A DNA stretch of 64,000 nucleotides from Acetobacterium sp965140355 (GCA_965140355.1 OZ223194.1:372001-436000); one strand, 5' to 3'; positions 15,908 to 25,001 are shown, counted from the first letter of the stretch. Program-made: numbers and translations. Notes: generated by a model not told the origin, from the letters alone.

Positions 15908-16738
15908 TCAACAATTTCCCACATAAACAAATTCTAAAAATTCTCGGGCGACATCGGCCAGATGATAAACTTTGGCAATATCAGTAGCTTTCTGATCGAG
16001 CATCTTGTAACTTGGGAAGAAACGGGAGATATGCAAAGGAATATTTTTTCCAACCCTACTTAGCCATTGTGATAATGCCCTCATTTCTTCTTCGCTGTCA
16101 TTTTCGCCGGGAATGATCAGCGTTGTCACCTCGACATGACAGTTTTGATTAGCAATTTTAATTGTCTGCTTAACCGTCTCCAGATCACCATTAATTTTTT
16201 GATAAAATTTTTCATTGAATGCTTTTAAATCGATATTCAAGGCATCGATATTCGTCAATATTTCCCGCACCGTCGTTTCGCAAAAACACCCATTTGTAAC
16301 CAATACATTTTTCATGCCATTTTTTTTAACCTCTTTAGCACAGTCTCTGACAAATTCGTAACCAACTAACGGTTCATTATACGTATAGGCCAGTCCAATA
16401 TTACCTTCACCAACCAGTCTCATGGCATTACTTGCCAGACCTTGAGGTGTCATTTGGCGACCTTGCGCCTGATCGGCACCAACCATCGATATTTCGTAGT
16501 TTTGACAAAATTGACATCTTAAATTACAGCCATAACTTCCGACCGACAAAATTTTACTTCCCGGGAAAAAATGACGCAATGGTTTTTTTTCAATAGGATC
16601 TAATGCAATGGCCGTTACCATCCCATAGTTTAGATCAATAATTTGATCTGCTTTATTCATTCTGGCACGACAAAACCCAATCTCGTCCAAATCAAGTTGA
16701 CAATGATGCGGACAAAGCTGACATGGTATTCTACTCAC
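15908..16738 (-). CDS. AmmeMemoRadiSam-system / PFL-activase-like radical SAM enzyme
   Basis: 276 residues. The radical SAM cluster is C71-x3-C75-x2-C78 (YGCNLRCQFCQN). An N-terminal Cys set CQLCPHHC...C, as in the AmmeMemoRadiSam and pyruvate-formate-lyase-activating families, could hold a second cluster. GTG 16738 is the best start: AGGGTGG lies seven bases before it, and family members begin close to the first Cys cluster. The frame continues upstream to 16804 without a good ribosome-binding site and across a 20-bp palindrome, which argues the upstream part is untranslated. The partner AmmeMemoRadiSam proteins are not in this window, so the target is unknown. Confidence 0.82.
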   Translation of the reverse strand: MSRIPCQLCPHHCQLDLDEIGFCRARMNKADQIIDLNYGMVTAIALDPIEKKPLRHFFPGSKILSVGSYGCNLRCQFCQNYEISMVGADQAQGRQMTPQGLASNAMRLVGEGNIGLAYTYNEPLVGYEFVRDCAKEVKKNGMKNVLVTNGCFCETTVREILTNIDALNIDLKAFNEKFYQKINGDLETVKQTIKIANQNCHVEVTTLIIPGENDSEEEMRALSQWLSRVGKNIPLHISRFFPSYKMLDQKATDIAKVYHLADVAREFLEFVYVGNC

Positions 16739-16780
16739 AATTTTTCCACCCTTCGTTGATTTAGAAAAAAGCCTAAATCG

Positions 16781-16800
16781 TATCATCCGATCGGATGATA
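16781..16800. promoter_or_regulatory. perfect 20-bp palindrome upstream of the radical-SAM gene
   Basis: Half-site TATCATCCGA followed directly by its exact reverse complement. It lies 43 bases upstream of GTG 16738, between it and the niaR gene. It fits a dimeric repressor or activator operator; the regulator is unknown. Confidence 0.5.
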
Positions 16801-16897
16801 GCAATTTTCACAACTCAAGAAAAAAAGGAAATCACGCTGCGATCCCCCTTTCTTCTGGCGTTGTTTATAGTATATACCCATATATCAAGCTTAAAAA

Positions 16898-17416
16898 TCA
16901 CTCTCCCATAATTAAATAACCTTTTTCTTTTAATCTTTTTTCGATCGTTTCAAGGATGCTATCCGCCGCCGCTTCAACGGTATGATAATGATAACGATCG
17001 GTCAGTTTCATCAGCGGACTGGTTTTCTTTTTTTCCAACCCCATCACAAAAGCCTCCACATCGGCTCGAGTTGCCAAAAATAAATCAACTTGAATTTTTC
17101 CATAGATGTCGTGAATAATAAAAACATCTTTAACAAAACCACCGGCATCAACAATGGTGTACAATTCATCGGCAATTTCTTCATGGCTGTGATAAACCTT
17201 AAAAACCTTTGATCGAGGAGGTGATTCCACCAGGATATAACCCTTATTGGTGGAGATAATATTGTAATTCGACTCTGATGCCTTTAGAAGTGCAATATCC
17301 TGAACAATGCTTTGTCGGCTGACATTGTACATTGTCGACAAAGCGGTTCCGGATATTGGTTCACGGGAAGAACGCAATGTCTTAATAATATCCGCTTGTC
17401 TTTGTTTTTTTTTCAC
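16898..17416 (-). CDS. niaR: NiaR transcriptional repressor of NAD biosynthesis
   Basis: 172 residues: an N-terminal helix-turn-helix (about residues 8-60) and a 3H domain with conserved histidines in VYHSHEEI, IIHDIYG and YHYHTVEA, which bind nicotinate through a metal. NiaR (YrxA) represses NAD synthesis when niacin is plentiful. GTG 17416 is preferred because GGAG lies eight bases before it. It is the last of four same-strand genes nadA-nadB-nadC-niaR, so the repressor is encoded in the operon it probably controls. A candidate operator is at 20755-20780. Confidence 0.92.
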   Translation of the reverse strand: MKKKQRQADIIKTLRSSREPISGTALSTMYNVSRQSIVQDIALLKASESNYNIISTNKGYILVESPPRSKVFKVYHSHEEIADELYTIVDAGGFVKDVFIIHDIYGKIQVDLFLATRADVEAFVMGLEKKKTSPLMKLTDRYHYHTVEAAADSILETIEKRLKEKGYLIMGE

Positions 17417-17475
17417 GACGCACACTCCTTTTTTAATTCTTTAACTTTTAATCACTTTTCCATTGTTTAACTGTG

Positions 17476-18330
17476 TTATAAAATGCACAGATTTTTCATC
17501 GACAAATCAAGAATCGGCGACGAGTGTGTCAGAGCTCCGCAAGAGATAAAATCAACCCCGATATCGCCCAATTCCTGAAGTCGTTTTTCAGTTACATTCC
17601 CGGAACATTCCGTAACCGCTTTGCCCGCGATCATATTTATCGCCTTTTTCATCGTATCGGTATCCATATTATCCAGCATAATAATATCAGCTCCAGCGTC
17701 AAGCGCTTCGCTCACCATCTCCAGATTTTCGACTTCGACTTCAATTTTTCGTACAAACGGGGCATATTTTTGCGCCGCCAAAATGGCTTCTTTAACCCCG
17801 CCTGCGGCATTGATATGGTTATCTTTGAGTAAAATCCCGTCGGATAAGTTGTAGCGATGATTATTCCCGCCGCCGACAGTAACGGCATATTTTTCAAAGA
17901 TTCGCATATTAGGTGTTGTTTTTCGCGTATCCAATAATTTGGTTTTAGTTCCTTCAAGACATTTTACCACTTTTTGAGTATGGGTGGCAATCCCGCTCAT
18001 CCGTTGTAAATAATTCAGGGCGGTCCGTTCGCCAGTTAATAAGGTTCGGGCTTCGGCTTCAACTTCGGCAATGATTTCTCCCGGTTTAACAAGATCGCCG
18101 TCATTTTTATATTTTTTCATTACCACGGCATCATCCAACAATTCAAATACCCGTTGAAAAACTGCAAGCCCGGCAATCATCCCCGCTGCTTTAGCAATCA
18201 GTTGTACCTGCCCCTTGACCCCTGCTTTAATCACCGCGTTGGTCGTGATATCTTCACTGGTAATATCCTCTTTGAGGGCCAATAAGATCAGGGGATCCAT
18301 ATTAAGCTTTTTTGTGATCGATTCGTTCAA
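17476..18330 (-). CDS. nadC: nicotinate-nucleotide diphosphorylase (carboxylating)
   Basis: Converts quinolinate and PRPP to nicotinate mononucleotide, CO2 and PPi, the third step of de novo NAD synthesis. 284 residues with LALKEDITSEDITTNAVI, TGERTALNYLQRMSGIAT, the DTRKTTP phosphate/PRPP-binding motif, GGGNNHRYNLSDGILLKDNH and the C-terminal IMLDNM. I propose TTG 18330 as start, with AGGAG eight bases upstream, giving a 29-base overlap with nadB; ATG 18300 has no ribosome-binding site. Confidence 0.93.
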   Translation of the reverse strand: MNESITKKLNMDPLILLALKEDITSEDITTNAVIKAGVKGQVQLIAKAAGMIAGLAVFQRVFELLDDAVVMKKYKNDGDLVKPGEIIAEVEAEARTLLTGERTALNYLQRMSGIATHTQKVVKCLEGTKTKLLDTRKTTPNMRIFEKYAVTVGGGNNHRYNLSDGILLKDNHINAAGGVKEAILAAQKYAPFVRKIEVEVENLEMVSEALDAGADIIMLDNMDTDTMKKAINMIAGKAVTECSGNVTEKRLQELGDIGVDFISCGALTHSSPILDLSMKNLCIL

Positions 18331-19606
18331 TGACTTTACTCCTCTCGATTTCGTCCAGAATGCTTGTTTTATAATCAAATTTTAGCTGCTCCAAATCTTG
18401 ATAGTCGGCAAAATCAATCATTGGTTGATCGCCACGCGCTGTTTCATAATGTTTAATTGTATCATTGGCTGCCCGTTTCGCAAATACCAAACTTTCAAGC
18501 AGTGAGTTGCTGGCCAGTCGATTGGCGCCATGGACGCGATTGCAGCTAATTTCCCCAATAGCATACAGGTGTTCCATCGAGGTTCGGCTTTCTAAATTCA
18601 CTTTCACTCCACCCATAAAATAATGCTGTGCCGGCGTCACCGGAATACATTCCCTGGTAATATCATAACCTTCTTCCAAACAATGCTGATAAATATTAGG
18701 GAAACGCACTTTAATCACATCACTGCCCATTTTTTGCATCGACAACCAGACAAAATCACTTTCGTCCTGCGCCATTTGCTCTTGAATCGCCTTAGTCAAC
18801 AGATCTCTCGGTAACAATTCATCAACAAAGCGCTGCATCTTGCGATTATATAACACGGCCCCTTCGCCTCGAACCGATTCTGAAATTAAAAAACGCCGGC
18901 CCGGTTTTTGTGAATACAACGTTGTCGGATGAATTTGAATATAACTGATATTCTCCAGTGTGATTGCTCTTTTTAAAGCAATCGCGATAGCATCCCCGGT
19001 CAGATGTTGTAAATTGGTTGAACTATGAAATAAACCGCCCAATCCGCCCGTTGCTAAAACCACATAATCCGCATTAAACAAATGAATCTGACCATTTTTA
19101 TCATTGGCAACAACGCCGGAGCAACGATTTTGTTGACAGATTAAATCGATCATTGCCATATTTTCGGTGATCGTAATATTTTTTCGTTTTCTAACCTGAG
19201 CCAGTAGTTTACTGGTAATTTCTTTTCCGGTCAGATCTTCATGATATAGAATTCGGGGTTTTGAATGCGCACCTTCTCTGGTATAAGCCAATTCGCCATT
19301 GCGTTTTTCGAATTCGACTCCCAACCGTAACAAATCCGCGATAATTTCCGGTGAGGTTCGAATCATTACTTCTACCGAATCGGGATCATTTTCATAATGA
19401 CCGGCTTTTAAGGTATCTTCAAAAAAACTGTCATAATCCTCTTCATTTCTTAATACACAAATCCCCCCTTGCGCCAGATATGAGTCACTTTCATCAACCG
19501 CTGTTTTAGTGATCATCCGGACATGTTTGTTGGCGGGAATATTAAGGGCATAAAATAGACCGGATACACCGGTTCCAACAACAATAATATCGACTTTCCC
19601 GTTCAC
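18302..19606 (-). CDS. nadB: L-aspartate oxidase
   Basis: Oxidises L-aspartate to iminoaspartate, handing it to NadA. 434 residues: N-terminal FAD Rossmann motif VGTGVSGLFYAL, the DESDSYLAQGG segment, YTREGAHSKPRILYHEDLTG, ATGGLGGL, and HGANRLASNSLLESLVF near the C-terminus. At 434 residues it lacks most of the C-terminal helical region of the roughly 535-residue E. coli type; anaerobe homologues are often short like this, and fumarate is the likely electron acceptor. GTG 19606 (GGAG eight bases upstream) is taken as start, 16 bases after nadA. Confidence 0.93.
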   Translation of the reverse strand: MNGKVDIIVVGTGVSGLFYALNIPANKHVRMITKTAVDESDSYLAQGGICVLRNEEDYDSFFEDTLKAGHYENDPDSVEVMIRTSPEIIADLLRLGVEFEKRNGELAYTREGAHSKPRILYHEDLTGKEITSKLLAQVRKRKNITITENMAMIDLICQQNRCSGVVANDKNGQIHLFNADYVVLATGGLGGLFHSSTNLQHLTGDAIAIALKRAITLENISYIQIHPTTLYSQKPGRRFLISESVRGEGAVLYNRKMQRFVDELLPRDLLTKAIQEQMAQDESDFVWLSMQKMGSDVIKVRFPNIYQHCLEEGYDITRECIPVTPAQHYFMGGVKVNLESRTSMEHLYAIGEISCNRVHGANRLASNSLLESLVFAKRAANDTIKHYETARGDQPMIDFADYQDLEQLKFDYKTSILDEIERSKVIERIDHKKA

Positions 19607-19619
19607 TTTATAATCTCCA

Positions 19620-20528
19620 TCATTTTGCCAGCTCAAGCATTTTTTCGAGCGACAAAATTGCTTTTTCACGGGTTTCCTGATCAACTTCAACCTGATTGAT
19701 CCCATTTTCCAAGGCGTAAAGGACCTTCGTCAAATTAATTTTTTTCATGTTAGGGCAAATCTGATTTTTATTAACACGATAGAATTTTTTTGAAGGATTA
19801 TTTTTTTTCAATTGATACAAAATTCCGATTTCGGTACAAATAATAAATTCCTCCGCTTCGCTGGTGGTGGCATAGTCAATAATTCCAGAAGTGCTTCCCA
19901 CATAATCAGCTGCGGCAATGACCGCCATCGTACATTCAGGATGCACCAGAACCTTTGCTCCCGGGTGAGCGCGCTGAGCTTCTTCGACTTCGTCGATCAT
20001 GATTTCATCATGAACATGACAATAACCATCATTAAAAATAAAGTTTTTTTCCGGAAGTTTACTGGCAATATATCTGCCGAGATTTTCATCCGGAACAAAA
20101 TAGATGTTTTTTTGTGGTAAGGCCTGAACAATCTTTAAGGCATTCGATGAGGTCACACAAACATCAACATATTTTTTTATTTCAGCGGTTGAATTAATAT
20201 AACAAACAACTGCCAAATCCTGATATTGTTCCTTAACGGCTTTTATTTTTTCAACTGAAGCCATGTGCGCCATCGGACAGTCAGCATTAGCATCCGGCAT
20301 GACTACCGTCTTTTCAGGATTCAGAATCTTGGCACTTTCACCCATAAAGGTAACGCCGCAAAAGATAATTACATCTTGCGGAACGGTAACCGCAATTTTA
20401 CTCAGATAATAGGAATCCCCGACATAATCAGCAATTTCCTGCAATTCATCATCGACATAATAATGCGCTAAAATAACCGCATTTTTTTGTTTTTTCAATT
20501 CATTTATTTTTAACAAGATCTCTTCCAT
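19620..20528 (-). CDS. nadA: quinolinate synthase
   Basis: Condenses iminoaspartate with dihydroxyacetone phosphate to quinolinate using a [4Fe-4S] cluster. The 302 residues match the Thermotoga-length form. The three cluster cysteines are visible at about 84 (ADCPMAHM), 170 (GYCHVHDE) and 258 (QICPNMKK), with the HYYVDDE and GSTSGII substrate loops. It is the first gene of nadA-nadB-nadC-niaR. Transcription should start near 20733, leaving a leader of about 200 bases before the ATG in which no known riboswitch was recognised. Confidence 0.95.
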   Translation of the reverse strand: MEEILLKINELKKQKNAVILAHYYVDDELQEIADYVGDSYYLSKIAVTVPQDVIIFCGVTFMGESAKILNPEKTVVMPDANADCPMAHMASVEKIKAVKEQYQDLAVVCYINSTAEIKKYVDVCVTSSNALKIVQALPQKNIYFVPDENLGRYIASKLPEKNFIFNDGYCHVHDEIMIDEVEEAQRAHPGAKVLVHPECTMAVIAAADYVGSTSGIIDYATTSEAEEFIICTEIGILYQLKKNNPSKKFYRVNKNQICPNMKKINLTKVLYALENGINQVEVDQETREKAILSLEKMLELAK

Positions 20529-20739
20529 TTTTGCCTCCTACTTAAAAACAGGGGTTTTCTTAAAACAACTACCAAAGTTTGATCATTCAAAAATCCGTTA
20601 TTTTCAATAATTTATTTAGCCTGCCGCCTCGAAACAATTTATTTAAATGTCATTTCAGGCGTATTAAACAAGACTGCAACACCGGAATTTTTTATTTGAG
20701 CAAACTTCGTAATAATCTCAAGAATTTTTCTTGATTAAA

Positions 20740-20768
20740 AGTATAGCACTTATGTTTACACATGACAA
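20740..20768 (-). promoter_or_regulatory. promoter of the nad operon
   Basis: On the minus strand TTGTCA, 17 bases, TATACT: a good sigma-A promoter. It is the only strong promoter seen in the 322-base gap 20529-20850. Confidence 0.75.
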
Positions 20769-20780
20769 GTCTACTGTAAA
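20755..20780. promoter_or_regulatory. candidate NiaR operator
   Basis: An inverted repeat of the form TTTACA-N3-GAC-N2-GTC-N3-TGTAAA (26 bp) overlaps the -35 box of the nad promoter. Binding there would block polymerase. The link to NiaR is inferred from the NiaR gene in the operon. Confidence 0.6.
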
Positions 20781-20850
20781 GTTTTATGGTCAAGGTCTTC
20801 GTTTTATTTATTGTAATGTCATCAGTTTTATTCCCAAAGATAAGACTGGG

Positions 20851-21810
20851 TTAGGCCGTAAACTTTTTAATCTTTCGATTTCCGCGCATTGACTGCCAGC
20901 CGACAACCATTCCTGCTTCATAATAAAGCTGCGGATTGTCACTTGCGGCAATTAATTGTTCCAATAAGTCTTTATTGGCAAAAACATCATGAACATATCC
21001 CAAGTCATCTTGCATTTTTTCGAATTTCTTAATTGATTTTCGAGTCTTGCGATCAAGAACCGCCGTTAATTCTCCAATCACGTAACGTAATTTTTTACTC
21101 TTAATCCGAACCTGATGAATCTCCTGCTGCTGTCTAATATCTAAATGATTGATTTGTTTATCAATTTTTTTAATCCAAACAGCCATTTGTTTTTTAGTGT
21201 ACTCTGCTAAGGACATATCCAACACAGACGACTTTTGAACCCATGGTTCATTAAGCTTCCAGATCCAAATGTCTAATAATTCCCGCGCAAACTGATTTGT
21301 TTTCAGATCATCGTCTAAAATTTGAAACGCTTTTTTCCGTTCTTGGGCCAGATATAATTTCATCTGTTTAAATTCACAAATAGTAATCCGATTATCTTTT
21401 TCGATCATTTCAACTTCTTTAATCAGCACATCTAATTGCCGCACTTCACCAAACTGCTGTCCCAATTCCTTTAAGACTTGCTGCTGTTTCTGATATTTTT
21501 GTTTTTCAAATAACGGTTTGAAAAAAGCCAATAATGCTCGAAATTTTCTAATTCGAACCCGAACCTGATGAACGCCTTCCTGATCATTGGGATTTTCAAA
21601 AAAATAGTCATAAGCATCAATTATTTGATTTAGACCACTTTTCATAATGATTTCAACCGCCGCTTTGACGTTCTTTTTGGCTTTTATATCCAAACCGACC
21701 GGATTAACAATTTTTACTGATTTAATCGGCGGTATTTGGGGCAACAATAAGTTTTTATCATATTGCGCTTGCTGTTCCATCAATAACCTTGCCAATTTTT
21801 CCATCATCAT
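20851..21810 (-). CDS. CHAD domain protein
   Basis: 319 residues from ATG 21810 (GGGGG nine bases upstream). It carries the two His/Arg/Lys-rich repeats of CHAD domains (HQVRVRIRKFRALLAFF near residue 100 and HQVRIKSKKLRYVIGEL near residue 240), which make a positively charged helical surface that binds polyphosphate. It is not fused to a CYTH phosphatase domain and none is adjacent. A role in polyphosphate granules is the family-level expectation. It is a single-gene unit between the nad promoter and modC. Confidence 0.87.
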   Translation of the reverse strand: MMMEKLARLLMEQQAQYDKNLLLPQIPPIKSVKIVNPVGLDIKAKKNVKAAVEIIMKSGLNQIIDAYDYFFENPNDQEGVHQVRVRIRKFRALLAFFKPLFEKQKYQKQQQVLKELGQQFGEVRQLDVLIKEVEMIEKDNRITICEFKQMKLYLAQERKKAFQILDDDLKTNQFARELLDIWIWKLNEPWVQKSSVLDMSLAEYTKKQMAVWIKKIDKQINHLDIRQQQEIHQVRIKSKKLRYVIGELTAVLDRKTRKSIKKFEKMQDDLGYVHDVFANKDLLEQLIAASDNPQLYYEAGMVVGWQSMRGNRKIKKFTA

Positions 21811-21916
21811 TACTCTTTTCCCCCTTTCCAACTTGATCTGGACATTATTTTATTTATATACCCATCTTCCTCATAAAGCAATGGCTTTTGTCAATTGAAT
21901 ACCTAAATCTTTAAAT

Positions 21917-21957
21917 AAAAAGCAGAAAACCAACGCAATAAGCTGGTTTCCTGCTTT
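21917..21957 (-). terminator. modABC terminator
   Basis: A stem AAAAGCAG-AAACCA/TGGTTT-CTGCTTTT with one mismatch and an 11-base loop, followed by a T-rich stretch on the minus strand, 25 bases after modC. Confidence 0.8.
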
Positions 21958-21981
21958 TGTTATAAGACAATTATAACCCAA

Positions 21982-23055
21982 TTAATGGGTTACAAAAAAA
22001 ACATACTCGGGATTAACATAAATCACAAAGGGTTCTGAAACATTCAATAACTGATTGCGCTCTTCTCTGCTAATCTCACATTGAATATGAACGTCATCAA
22101 GACTTTGAGGCGGTGAACCAATTTTTAAATAGAGCGACGTTCGAAAAGGGCCATCACTTTCATCGGCAATCCAAACCTTAAAACAATTTTCAGTCTGGCA
22201 ATCCAATTCATCAACAATTTTAATCTGGTTGGCTCTGATCCCCATAAAACCGGACGCTGTTTTAACCGTCATCACGGTTCTCACCCTGACGCCCCATTCA
22301 GGGATCTCCAGCAGCTTTTCGGAAATGCGCACAGCGCTGACCAGATTTTTACAGCCAGTTATTTTCGCTGTTTCCAACGACGCCGGTTGTTTAAAAACAA
22401 TATCTTTCTGTCCAAATACTTCCACCGTCCCCGTATTAAAAACGGCGATATATTCAGAAAGGCGATACGCTTCCTCACGATTATGGGTCACAAAAAGCGT
22501 CATTCCCTTAAACTCCTTTAGTGACTCTGACATTTCCTTCATCATATGGTTCCGAAGATGGACATCCAGAGCTGAAAAAGGTTCATCCAATAATAATATC
22601 TCCGGTTCAACGGCAACCGCTCTGGCCAGCGCTACCCGCTGTTGCTGTCCCCCCGATATTTGCAGGGGATAACGTTTTCCAATATCACCTAAATTGTATT
22701 TCACTAAAAGTTCTTTGACGCGATCCGCTTTTTCCGGTTTCGATAATTTATCAAGTCCAAACGCGATGTTTTCCTCAATCGTCATATTCGGGAAAAGCGC
22801 ATAATTCTGAAAAAGAAATCCTACTTTTCGTTCTCGCATTGAAAGATTGACTTTTTTTTCAGAATCAAAAAAAGTTTTTCCATTGATAATAATCTTTCCT
22901 TCATCCGGTTTTACCAATCCGGCGATACAGCGAAGCAACATGCTTTTTCCTGAGCCGGAAGCCCCTAAAATTCCAATGATGTCTTCGGTCGATTGAAGTT
23001 TTACGGCCAGTTGAAATTCATATAGTTTCTTTTTAATATCGATAAAAAACTCCAT
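21982..23055 (-). CDS. modC: molybdate/tungstate ABC transporter ATPase
   Basis: 357 residues. N-terminal ATPase with Walker A GASGSGKS, signature SGGQQQRVALARA, Walker B ILLLDEPFSALD and H-loop VTHNREE; the C-terminal part from about residue 230 is a TOBE/MOP-like oxyanion-binding region. It energises ModB. GGAGG precedes ATG by seven bases, and the start lies four bases after the modB stop. Tungstate is as likely as molybdate as the main ligand in an acetogen with W/Mo formate dehydrogenases, so the substrate preference is left open. Confidence 0.92.
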   Translation of the reverse strand: MEFFIDIKKKLYEFQLAVKLQSTEDIIGILGASGSGKSMLLRCIAGLVKPDEGKIIINGKTFFDSEKKVNLSMRERKVGFLFQNYALFPNMTIEENIAFGLDKLSKPEKADRVKELLVKYNLGDIGKRYPLQISGGQQQRVALARAVAVEPEILLLDEPFSALDVHLRNHMMKEMSESLKEFKGMTLFVTHNREEAYRLSEYIAVFNTGTVEVFGQKDIVFKQPASLETAKITGCKNLVSAVRISEKLLEIPEWGVRVRTVMTVKTASGFMGIRANQIKIVDELDCQTENCFKVWIADESDGPFRTSLYLKIGSPPQSLDDVHIQCEISREERNQLLNVSEPFVIYVNPEYVFFVTH

Positions 23056-23058
23056 CGG

Positions 23059-23751
23059 TCATCCTCCAAATCCCCGCTGCTGATTTTTCTTATAACTTTC
23101 CCAATAATTATTAATCACCAGAACGGTCAGCGAAATTGCGAAAATAATCATCACCCAGATCAGGGCAACTTGCATTTCGCCGCTTTGGGTGGCAAAATAG
23201 ATAGCCACGGGAATCGTTTCGGTTTTTCCGGGAATACTTCCGGCAACCATCAGCGTTGCGCCAAACTCACCTAAACAGCGTGCAAAAGTTAATGCCGTTG
23301 CCGCTGCAATACCCGGCCTGGCGACCGGCACGGCGACCCGCCAAAAAACTTTTTTTTCCGAAGCCCCCAGCGTCCTCGCCGCACTAAGAATATTAGGATC
23401 GATTTGCTCAAAGGCGCCCATCGTCGTTTTATACATCAGCGGAAATGCTACCACAATAGCTGCTACTACTGCAGCATACCAGGAAAAAATAATATTAACG
23501 CCAAATATTGATAAAAAATTACCTACCGGACCATTTTTACCAATCAAAAGAAGGATTGCAAAACCGGCTACTGTTGGCGGTAAAACCAACGGAAGGGTTA
23601 GAATCCCATCAATTAGGCCTTTCCATTTTCCTTTATAATTTGTCATCAACCAGGCGACTGTAATCCCCAAAAAAAAATTAATTGTTGTTGCCGTTAATGT
23701 GACCTTAATTGAAATCAAAGCCGGCGAAAAATCAAAATTAATACGCCACAC
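23059..23751 (-). CDS. modB: molybdate/tungstate ABC transporter permease
   Basis: 230 residues with five to six membrane helices and the EAA loop AARTLGASEKKVFWRVAVP near residue 150 that docks ModC. The start is uncertain. The annotated GTG follows an AAGGGG run without spacing, so initiation may be a little downstream. The gene is separated from modA by 300 bases containing two hairpins, which is unusual for a binding-protein and permease pair. Confidence 0.9.
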   Translation of the reverse strand: MWRINFDFSPALISIKVTLTATTINFFLGITVAWLMTNYKGKWKGLIDGILTLPLVLPPTVAGFAILLLIGKNGPVGNFLSIFGVNIIFSWYAAVVAAIVVAFPLMYKTTMGAFEQIDPNILSAARTLGASEKKVFWRVAVPVARPGIAAATALTFARCLGEFGATLMVAGSIPGKTETIPVAIYFATQSGEMQVALIWVMIIFAISLTVLVINNYWESYKKNQQRGFGG

Positions 23752-23895
23752 CCCCTTCTTTATTTTGATAAATAATTGCGAAAAGCGATCTTTCTTCTTT
23801 TTGTTTCGTAATACGATCTCCTTTTATTTGCAAACAAAAAAATCGTTGATTCAAGCGCTGTTGCTTTCATTTAGTTTTAACAAACCCTTTGACCA

Positions 23896-23934
23896 GCTAC
23901 AGACGAACCATTTAAGAAACGATTCGTCTGTAGC
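23896..23934. other. 12-bp stem-loop between modA and modB
   Basis: GCTACAGACGAA pairs exactly with TTCGTCTGTAGC around a 15-base loop; no T-run follows on either strand. Between modA and modB it may stabilise the modA message or mark a processing site, so that modA is made in excess. Confidence 0.6.
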
Positions 23935-23951
23935 CATTTAAAAATATCGAT

Positions 23952-23985
23952 GCCCAACGGCTTTCAAATTTAAAACACCGTTGGC
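23952..23985. other. second stem-loop downstream of modA
   Basis: GCC(C)AACGG pairs with CCGTTGGC, one bulged base, loop of 17. It lies about 65 bases after the modA stop; no run of T follows on the minus strand, so it is more likely an mRNA-stability structure than a terminator. The rest of the 300-base gap shows nothing else. Confidence 0.5.
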
Positions 23986-24051
23986 AATTGACCATAATTA
24001 TATTCTGATTAAAAATAAGACGTCCACCATTATCCGTTTCAAGCGAATAAA

Positions 24052-24834
24052 CTATAGCGTTTTAAATCCATATTTTACAAAAACTTCTTTAGCCGCATCA
24101 GTACTTAAAAAATCAATAAATGCTTGCGCTGCCTCAGGATTTTTACTGGCCTTAATTACTGCGGTGGGGTAAATGATTGCTTTATGTGATTCATCCGCAG
24201 CCACCGCAATAGTTTTAACTGAATCCGATACTTCCGCATCGGTTGAATAAACAACCCCAGCATCGACATTTCCCGTTTCCACCCAAGTTAATACCTCTTT
24301 AACATCTTTCCCATAAACGAGTTTATCGGTAATTTGATCCATCACATTATAATAAGTTAACGTATCGACAGCATATTGACCGGCTGGTACCGTTGATGGT
24401 TCGCCAATTGCAATTTTTTTAATTGACGGATCTGTCACTTGAGCAAAATCAGTAATTGTTGTGGTTGAATCTTTAGGGACAATCAAAACAACATCATTAC
24501 CAAGTAATTCTTTGATGGTATCGTTGTTTAATAATTCGGCATCTTTTAAATTATTCATATATTTTTTTGATGCTGATAAAAAAACATCGACATCAGCGCC
24601 TTGTTGAATTTGTTCTGCCAATGATCCTGAACTTCCAAAAGTAACCGATAACGTCGCATTCGGTTCCTCCTTAGCATATAAGTCCTGAATTTCTGTCATT
24701 GCATCTTTTAAACTTGCCGCTGCTGAAATTGTTAATGCGACCGGTTCAGCTTTCGTCGTGGTCTGGCATCCCGCCAAAGCAAAAACCATTGACAATAATG
24801 CAACCAATACAATCCCTCTTTTTAACATCTTCAT
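24052..24834 (-). CDS. modA: molybdate/tungstate-binding lipoprotein
   Basis: 260 residues: lipoprotein signal with lipobox LAGC (Cys23), then the ModA fold ISAAASLKDAMTEIQ, TFGSSGSLAEQIQQGADVDVF, GEPSTVPAGQY and the C-terminal AQAFIDFL. It captures the oxyanion outside the membrane for ModBC. AGGAG lies seven bases before ATG. It is transcribed from its own strong promoter, divergent from the two regulator genes at 25061 and 25781. Confidence 0.94.
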   Translation of the reverse strand: MKMLKRGIVLVALLSMVFALAGCQTTTKAEPVALTISAAASLKDAMTEIQDLYAKEEPNATLSVTFGSSGSLAEQIQQGADVDVFLSASKKYMNNLKDAELLNNDTIKELLGNDVVLIVPKDSTTTITDFAQVTDPSIKKIAIGEPSTVPAGQYAVDTLTYYNVMDQITDKLVYGKDVKEVLTWVETGNVDAGVVYSTDAEVSDSVKTIAVAADESHKAIIYPTAVIKASKNPEAAQAFIDFLSTDAAKEVFVKYGFKTL

Positions 24835-24861
24835 CTTCTCTCTCCTTTTTCTTTATTCGTC

Positions 24862-24881
24862 ATGTTTTATTATGTTTTATT
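24862..24881. promoter_or_regulatory. tandem ATGTTTTATT repeats after the modA -10 box
   Basis: Two perfect copies of the 10-base unit (24862-24871, 24872-24881), plus a weaker third, lie just downstream of the modA transcription start region. They could be a regulator binding site spaced by one helical turn. Confidence 0.4.
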
Positions 24882-24888
24882 GTTTTTC

Positions 24889-24917
24889 ATTATACAAAAC
24901 CTAATTGCTAAAGTCAA
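24889..24917 (-). promoter_or_regulatory. modA promoter
   Basis: TTGACT, 17 bases, TATAAT on the minus strand, about 55 bases upstream of modA. A near-consensus sigma-A promoter. Confidence 0.85.
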
Positions 24918-25001
24918 ACTATTCTATGTTTTTATGGAAAACATTTAATCCCTCCGATATTCGATTAACCTTTATAAATCAACAAACTTTATTTTATTTC
25001 T

